From positions 1 through 64,000 of IMG/VR virus record IMGVR_UViG_3300028027_000060: a DNA stretch of 64,000 bases; one strand, written 5' to 3'. Every line of letters begins with the position of its first letter. Within the stretch, counting starts at the first letter, position 1. Source of the DNA: a virus. The translations under genes and the position numbers were made by a program. Below the pieces are notes generated by a model that was not told the origin of the DNA, did not search any database, and was given only the letters and a program-made list of their open reading frames with translations. Below, in pieces: positions 59,626-64,000 of the stretch.

Positions 59626-59817
59626 ATGTTTATTGTTTCAATACTAGCCGTTTTATCCTCACTTGTTTTTATGATGAAGAACTCCATATATGGCTGTGGA
59701 AAAAGGTGTTACAAGACCCGAAAGGAGGCCGAGCAGCTATGCGACGGAGATCAAAAGGCGTATATGTGCTGGGAGTGCGAAACGTGGCATATAAAAAATA
59801 ATGAAGAAAATCCTTGA
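59626..59817 (+). CDS. Small membrane-anchored zinc-knuckle-like protein (63 aa)
   Basis: 63 residues: a hydrophobic N terminus (1-16, MFIVSILAVLSSLVFM) then a Cys/His region: CGKRCYKTRKEAEQLC and MCWECETWHI. Similar CxKxxYxTxxEA...C..C..WH patterns occur in small phage zinc-knuckle proteins. Expected leaderless from the promoter at 59592. Its last codons overlap the TTG element of the next promoter. Confidence 0.7.
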   Translation: MFIVSILAVLSSLVFMMKNSIYGCGKRCYKTRKEAEQLCDGDQKAYMCWECETWHIKNNEENP

Positions 59818-59845
59818 CAACCTCGCGTGGTTGTTTTATGTTTGC
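59814..59845 (+). promoter_or_regulatory. Promoter, TTG-20-TATGTTTGC, for leader RNA and replication operon
   Basis: TTG at 59814-59816, 20 bases, TATGTTTGC at 59837-59845. Transcription would start near 59850 and run through a structured leader into the gene at 59964. Confidence 0.75.
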
Positions 59846-59849
59846 CCAA

Positions 59850-59957
59850 TATTTCACTCCTCGTTTGCTACGAACCACAGTAAACTAGGGTTGGAAGTTA
59901 AGTAAAGTTACTTATCAACCTAAAAGCTCGCAAAGTGGTTCTTGCGAGCTTTTTTAT
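59850..59957 (+). ncRNA. Leader RNA ending in a terminator (attenuator or small RNA)
   Basis: About 108 bases between the promoter at 59814 and the ATG at 59964. A small inverted repeat, TAAGTA/TACTTA (about 59899-59914), is followed by a strong terminator: AAAAGCTCGCAA/TTGCGAGCTTTT (59922-59933 with 59942-59953), loop AGTGGTTC, then TTATTTT. The terminator ends about 7 bases before the start codon, so either a small RNA is released or read-through is regulated. No leader peptide is obvious. Confidence 0.65.
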
Positions 59958-59963
59958 TTTACT

Positions 59964-60680
59964 ATGCATAATCAATATTCAATCATTCCTGCAAGCGTGT
60001 TGCTGAGTAAGGAGTTGTCGTCTACAGAGAAGTTGCTTATAGGCGTTATTTCAAATCTATCAAACATTAAGGGTTACTGCTTCGCGTCAAACCACTACCT
60101 TGGCGAATGCCTTGGCATATCCAAGCACAGTGTGAGGCGAGTTATTGCTGACTTGGAACAAAAAGGTGTTTTGGGTAGAGTCGTAAAATTAAACAGCAGA
60201 AACGAGGTTGAAATTAGATGCCTTACCATAAACCCAGATGCGGACATTTTGAGTAGAACAGCCGCTCCAGAAATGCCAATATCTGATAATGAAGAGGATG
60301 AGTTTTTTAATCATACCCCTGCTCAAAAACCTGCATACCCCCTGCTCAAAAATGAGCATACCCCTGCTCAGGAATGCTCACATAATAAAAAGAATAAAGT
60401 AAAAGAAGAAAGTAAGTATAATTTCGAGCAGTTTTGGTTGGCTTACGACAAGAAGGTGGACAAGAAACAAACTCAAGCTGTATGGGACAAACTTTCTGCT
60501 GAGGACCGTACACTTGCTGTAGAAGGCGTGGGTAACCACAAGTCGGGTCGCGAGCGCAAATACTGGAAAGACCCAGTTCGATATCTTCGAGACAGGAGAT
60601 GGGAGGACGAGTCAACAACAACGAACGTAAAACAAACAAATTATAACTATGACGAAAATGACCCAAGGAATAAATGGTAA
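59964..60680 (+). CDS. Replication initiator / helicase-loader-like protein
   Basis: 238 residues. The first ~80 are a winged-helix domain (TEKLLIGVISNLSNIKGYC, then LGISKHSVRRVIADLEQKGV), close to HTH_36 of phage and plasmid replication proteins. A polar linker with a repeated HTPAQ/PAQ...PLLKNEH unit follows, then a C-terminal domain (FEQFWLAYDKKVDKKQTQAVWDKL and WKDPVRYLRDRRWED) typical of lambda O/DnaT-type loaders. It would bind the origin and bring the helicase encoded next. Its end overlaps the primase-helicase start. Confidence 0.8.
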   Translation: MHNQYSIIPASVLLSKELSSTEKLLIGVISNLSNIKGYCFASNHYLGECLGISKHSVRRVIADLEQKGVLGRVVKLNSRNEVEIRCLTINPDADILSRTAAPEMPISDNEEDEFFNHTPAQKPAYPLLKNEHTPAQECSHNKKNKVKEESKYNFEQFWLAYDKKVDKKQTQAVWDKLSAEDRTLAVEGVGNHKSGRERKYWKDPVRYLRDRRWEDESTTTNVKQTNYNYDENDPRNKW

Positions 60681-62601
60681 GGTATCAATCTACAAAGACT
60701 TCAACGACCTGCAAGGACACACAATTAGTGTACTGGGCGCACTTGAACGAATTAGGACTGGAAAATCAAAGACACTTGTTGAGCAGACGCGGGAAGCCAA
60801 AACCAAGAAGGAGGCGGACGAGTTAAAAAAGAAACTCCCTGCGGTTTGCTTTAGTGGTGTTTTTTCCAAGAGAAAGGACTCAGAGCTGCTTGAGCATTCG
60901 GGATACATCGTTTTGGACTTCGATAACGTGGCGGAAATGGCCCAAAAACGAAACGAATTGTGTTCTGTAAGGTATATTACCGCGGTGTGGGTTTCACCCT
61001 CAGGAAAGGGCTTAAAAGCGCTCGTTGAAATTGAGTGGAAAACCAAGCATAAGGAACACTTTGATTCCCTGATGGAAGAAATGCCCGACATCGACAAGAC
61101 GGGGCGCAATGTTTCTCGCCTATGCTTTGAGTCATATGATCCTCAAATTTGGTATAACCCAAACGCTGAGGTGTACACCAAGCTACCCACAAAGAAAGAG
61201 GACAGGAGGTTGCCCCAACAGACAACTACCGAAACCGTCAACGACGACGATACAATATTCCAGAACCTGCTTGCGTGGATGACGTCAAAGGGTGACGCAT
61301 TCCGTGAGGGGGAGAGGAACCACTTCGTGTTTAAGCTGGCCGCAAGCTGCTGTAGGTTTGGTATGATGGAGGAGACTTGTTACAGCCTGATGATGATGCA
61401 CGTTGTTCCCGACGCTAGTTTTAGTCAGAGGGAGTGCAAACAGGCAGTCCGTAGCGCCTATCGCGCCAACATGAACCAATGGAACACGGCTGAGTTTACC
61501 AAGGACCAACTGGTTACAAAGAGTAACCACAAGGAGATTGACATCGTAATCACAGCAGAAGATGCGGAGAATATTGCGGCGAATGACGTGATTTATGCGG
61601 AGGAAGTAATTGAACAGGCGTCCGAGATTTATCTGAAGGGATACCAGGCCGCAATGCCCCTTGGCGTTCCTTTGCTCGACAAGCACTTCAAGAGGGTCAA
61701 GGGTGAATTAACAATTGTTTCGGGTATCGGTAACTACGGTAAGTCATCGTTTATGAAGTGGGAGATGGTATTTCGTATTGTGAAGTTTGGCGAGAAGGTG
61801 GCCATCTTTACCCCAGAGGAGTTGCCAGCGGAGCAGTTCTACCATGACCTGGTAGAGATCTACTTTGGTAAGGACTGCACACCCAACAACCCCAACCGAC
61901 CATCCTACGATATGTACATGAAGGTGTACAAGATGATTGGCGAACACATCTTTATGGTTTACCCAAAGAATGTAAGCCCTACGCCAGACTATGTGAAGGA
62001 GGTGTTCCTTTCCGTGATAATTAAACACGGGGTTGACCGCGTGGTAATCGACCCATTCAATCAGATGGCAAACGATTACACCAAGGGTGGGGGACGCAGC
62101 GACAAGTACCTTGAGACGTTCCTTTCAGACTGCACAAGGTTTGCACGGAAGAATAACGTGTACTTCGACATCGTGGTACACCCACACAAGATGAGAAAGG
62201 CCGACGACGGCAACTATCCATGCCCAGAGGTGTTTGACCTGGCAGACGGAGCGATGTGGAACAACAAGGCCGACAACATCATCATCTACCACCGTCCGCT
62301 TGCCCAGACGGCTCCCGAAAGCCCTGTGTGTGAGTTCCACTCCAAGAAGATCCGACGTCAGAAGATTGTGGGCATGAAGGGATTCTTTGACTTTGAACTT
62401 GTAAGGAGCACTCGCAGGTTCACGTTTAACGGTACAGATTACTTGCAACAGGCAATTGACGGAAAATACGTGCAGGCTGAGATAGAGCAACCAAAGCCAT
62501 CAGCGATGAAGCCGAACAAGAGTTGGACGGACTCCAAGGAAGTAAAGGAATGGAACGAGGAGGTTGGACATCCGAACGGATACAAAGAAGATTGGGAATA
62601 A
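60649..62601 (+). CDS. Primase-helicase (BT4734-type N terminus, DnaB-like C terminus)
   Basis: 650 residues. Residues ~10-170 match the BT4734-like/VirE N-terminal domain (GYIVLDFDNV, VSPSGKGLKALVEIE), a primase-like fold common in Bacteroidota elements. A helical PriCT-like part (FREGERNHFVFKLAASCCRF) follows, then a RecA-fold helicase from ~330: Walker A SGIGNYGKSS (~357), Walker B VDRVVIDPFNQM (~465) and VVHPHKMRK (DnaB H4-like). It synthesises primers and unwinds DNA at the fork. ATG at 60649 or 60658; it overlaps the loader gene by 32 bases. Confidence 0.88.
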   Translation: MTKMTQGINGKVSIYKDFNDLQGHTISVLGALERIRTGKSKTLVEQTREAKTKKEADELKKKLPAVCFSGVFSKRKDSELLEHSGYIVLDFDNVAEMAQKRNELCSVRYITAVWVSPSGKGLKALVEIEWKTKHKEHFDSLMEEMPDIDKTGRNVSRLCFESYDPQIWYNPNAEVYTKLPTKKEDRRLPQQTTTETVNDDDTIFQNLLAWMTSKGDAFREGERNHFVFKLAASCCRFGMMEETCYSLMMMHVVPDASFSQRECKQAVRSAYRANMNQWNTAEFTKDQLVTKSNHKEIDIVITAEDAENIAANDVIYAEEVIEQASEIYLKGYQAAMPLGVPLLDKHFKRVKGELTIVSGIGNYGKSSFMKWEMVFRIVKFGEKVAIFTPEELPAEQFYHDLVEIYFGKDCTPNNPNRPSYDMYMKVYKMIGEHIFMVYPKNVSPTPDYVKEVFLSVIIKHGVDRVVIDPFNQMANDYTKGGGRSDKYLETFLSDCTRFARKNNVYFDIVVHPHKMRKADDGNYPCPEVFDLADGAMWNNKADNIIIYHRPLAQTAPESPVCEFHSKKIRRQKIVGMKGFFDFELVRSTRRFTFNGTDYLQQAIDGKYVQAEIEQPKPSAMKPNKSWTDSKEVKEWNEEVGHPNGYKEDWE

Positions 62602-62619
62602 AAATTAACAGTTTTTTTC

Positions 62620-62651
62620 TTGCACAAAAGCAACATATATGATACATTTGC
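62620..62651 (+). promoter_or_regulatory. Promoter, TTG-20-TACATTTGC, for the SSB-like gene
   Basis: TTG at 62620-62622, 20 bases, TACATTTGC at 62643-62651. Expected start near 62657 leaves a leader of about 26 AT-rich bases before the ATG at 62683. It would let the SSB-like protein be made in excess. Confidence 0.75.
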
Positions 62652-62682
62652 GAATATAACCAATAAATTAATCATAAAAATT

Positions 62683-63306
62683 ATGGGATTAAATCAAGGT
62701 GGTTCCTCAAGCCGTACTTACCTCAGCATATCTGACGGTAAAATTGCAAAACGTGTAGAAGAAGGCTCAGCTGGAGCGATTAAGTGTACATCCAAGGATG
62801 GATCTCGCACCTGGTACGAACAGCGCTTCTCTAGCGTGTCTGGTAAAATTACAGACGTTTTTAAGCGTGACTCAGACAAGGGTTACGGGTCACAACTATG
62901 TATTGTCCTTGACGACAAAGGCGAAGAGTTTCAGGTACAGATGCCATGGAGTTCACGCTACTCATCGGGATTCTTTGTTTGCATGCCGAACATTGATCCA
63001 TCTAAGGTCATCACGCTTTCTCCTTGGATGAAAGAGATTGATGGCACAAAAAAGACCATGCTGTACCTAAAGCAGGATGGTCAGGATAACGTGGATTGGG
63101 CGTGGACAAGGGACAACCCAGGCAACATGCCAGACATGAAGCAGATCAAGGTAAAGGGCCAGACCGTGTGGGACGACACCGAACGCCAGGAGTTCTTTGA
63201 GAGTTATCTTAACGACATGTTCCTTCCCAAAATAAAGGGCGCGAGCGCTATTGAAAAACTAGACTCGCTTGCCGACGACCAGGAAGATACTGGATTGCCA
63301 TTTTAA
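62683..63306 (+). CDS. Single-stranded-DNA-binding protein-like
   Basis: 207 residues from the ATG at 62683; an in-frame ATG at 62620 lies in the promoter. The N-terminal part is beta-rich, with an OB-like pattern (SQLCIVLDDKGEEFQVQMPW), and the C terminus ends in an acidic tip ADDQEDTGLPF, the same logic as the DDDIPF tail by which bacterial SSB recruits partners. Position after the helicase supports a role coating single-stranded DNA. Fold assignment by pattern. Confidence 0.75.
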   Translation: MGLNQGGSSSRTYLSISDGKIAKRVEEGSAGAIKCTSKDGSRTWYEQRFSSVSGKITDVFKRDSDKGYGSQLCIVLDDKGEEFQVQMPWSSRYSSGFFVCMPNIDPSKVITLSPWMKEIDGTKKTMLYLKQDGQDNVDWAWTRDNPGNMPDMKQIKVKGQTVWDDTERQEFFESYLNDMFLPKIKGASAIEKLDSLADDQEDTGLPF

Positions 63307-63313
63307 CCTTAAC

Positions 63314-63358
63314 AAAGTCGTGGCGGGGGATGAATGCAAGCTAACTCGCCACGGCTTT
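63314..63358 (+). other. 12-bp intergenic hairpin
   Basis: AAAGTCGTGGCG pairs with CGCCACGGCTTT (63314-63325 with 63347-63358, one wobble) around a 21-base loop. Only CTTTAA follows, so it is a poor terminator. CCTAAAC and the ATG at 63372 follow. It may stabilise the SSB mRNA. Confidence 0.5.
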
Positions 63359-63371
63359 AACCTAAACAAAC

Positions 63372-63866
63372 ATGAGATATACATTCAAGGATTTAGTAGA
63401 CATGGTCGCCTCGCATAGACGGGCGGAGTTTACAAAGGTATACGACTACCTGCACAAGGTGGAAAAGCCAGAGTATAACGACATAATTCAAATTGTAAGC
63501 AAGCACTTTAACATTCCTGTAATTGACATCAAGAGCGATAAGAAGTATGCTGAGATTGCATTTGCAAGGCAGCTTTACATGACTGCGATAAAGGTTTGCT
63601 CTACAAAAACATTAGCTGAGGTTTCTCGCACCGTGAACAAGCACCACTCTACCGTATGCCACGCCATACACACGATTAGAAAGGATTACGAGTTTTGCGC
63701 AATTAGACGTCACAAGATTCGTGGATTCATATCTAACTTAAATCAAACACAACAAGAACTTTTATTAGACTTTTTAAATGAACGGGACCCAAATATCATT
63801 GCCTCCTACGCCGTGGATGCAAACAGAGTTGCAACACCTGCGGACACTCAGACACACTATGCTTGA
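63372..63866 (+). CDS. DnaA domain IV-like protein
   Basis: 164 residues. IVSKHFNIPVIDIKSDKKYAE, then ARQLYMTAIKVCS and NKHHSTVCHAIHTIRKD (about 88-104) match the helix-turn-helix of bacterial DnaA domain IV (consensus DHSTV), which reads DnaA boxes. No AAA+ domain is present, so it cannot replace DnaA; it may compete for or mark origin boxes, or regulate transcription. The stop overlaps the next start by 8 bases. Confidence 0.8.
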   Translation: MRYTFKDLVDMVASHRRAEFTKVYDYLHKVEKPEYNDIIQIVSKHFNIPVIDIKSDKKYAEIAFARQLYMTAIKVCSTKTLAEVSRTVNKHHSTVCHAIHTIRKDYEFCAIRRHKIRGFISNLNQTQQELLLDFLNERDPNIIASYAVDANRVATPADTQTHYA

Positions 63867-64000
63867 GAAGGACGTGCTTTACTCAAAGATAGGTAAACAC
63901 AAGCCGCAGAACGATTACAAAAAAGACATCCGCATGATGCGTAAAATAAACGTAAGACTTTATGAACTAACGGGTAATGATATGTACCTTTGGCTTGGCG
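63859..64000 (+). CDS. Partial gene running off the window
   Basis: An open frame from the ATG at 63859 continues to the window end (47 codons seen, no stop). The start MLEKDVLYSKIGKHKPQND is basic and helical with a later MMRKINVRLYELTG. Eight-base overlap with the DnaA-like gene suggests coupling. Too short to name. Confidence 0.6.
   Translation, partial: MLEKDVLYSKIGKHKPQNDYKKDIRMMRKINVRLYELTGNDMYLWLG

Noticed and set aside
1-64000. CRISPR array, insertion sequence or integrase
   Set aside because: I saw no regular repeat-spacer run, no terminal inverted repeats with a transposase, and no tyrosine or serine recombinase in any frame.

Overview
The window is part of the genome of a tailed double-stranded DNA phage of a Bacteroidota (Flavobacteria/Bacteroidia-type) host. 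Phage identity rests on a terminase large subunit with Walker and nuclease motifs, an 800-residue portal, a capsid-sized protein behind a scaffold-like gene, virion proteins of up to 1830 residues and a lysis set. The host call rests on promoters of the form TTG, 19-20 bases, TAnnTTTG(C), on the absence of Shine-Dalgarno sequences (starts sit in A-rich leaders) and on a BT4734-type primase-helicase. The order terminase, long portal, scaffold, capsid, small ring-like proteins, a 1436-residue muzzle-like protein and giant internal proteins resembles crAss-like podoviruses; that placement is inference.

Layout. (1) 1-890, plus strand: no convincing gene, many hairpins, ending in a tRNA-like fold. 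(2) 891-7461, plus strand: about twenty small early genes, including a DUF932 protein, a PD-(D/E)XK nuclease and a NinB-like protein, with two further compact tRNA-like elements between genes. (3) 7462-7994: no gene I trust; hairpins and a two-way terminator. (4) 7995-12080, plus strand: MazG-like enzyme, NinG-like endonuclease, overlapping spanin-like pair and an unknown 355-residue protein. (5) 12108-59549, minus strand, transcribed right to left: packaging and capsid genes (59549-49879), ring, muzzle and internal virion proteins (49814-22712, including a ferritin-like protein), then tail fibre proteins (22177-12982) and holin/endolysin (12967-12108). (6) 59626-64000, plus strand: replication genes (initiator/loader, primase-helicase, SSB-like protein, DnaA domain IV-like protein, one truncated gene).

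Transcription inferred from sequence. The 59549/59626 gap is a divergent promoter node. Further minus-strand promoter boxes precede the portal, the 450-residue internal protein, a 69-residue membrane protein, the fibre operon and the holin. In many cases the start codon is only 3-8 bases beyond the -7 box, so those mRNAs would be leaderless. Two plus-strand units look like small RNA genes with their own promoter and terminator: 22371-22447, lying inside the minus-strand late region, and 59850-59957, a leader ahead of the replication operon.

The most novel candidate is a family of tRNA-like elements at 801-871, 1633-1679 and 2643-2689. Each has an acceptor-like stem, a T arm with a TTCG-type loop and the shared tail C-TAAAC, and each lies immediately upstream of a gene. 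The two compact copies differ by compensatory changes at four of seven acceptor pairs, which supports a selected RNA fold, perhaps an RNase P/RNase Z processing site in the early mRNA.
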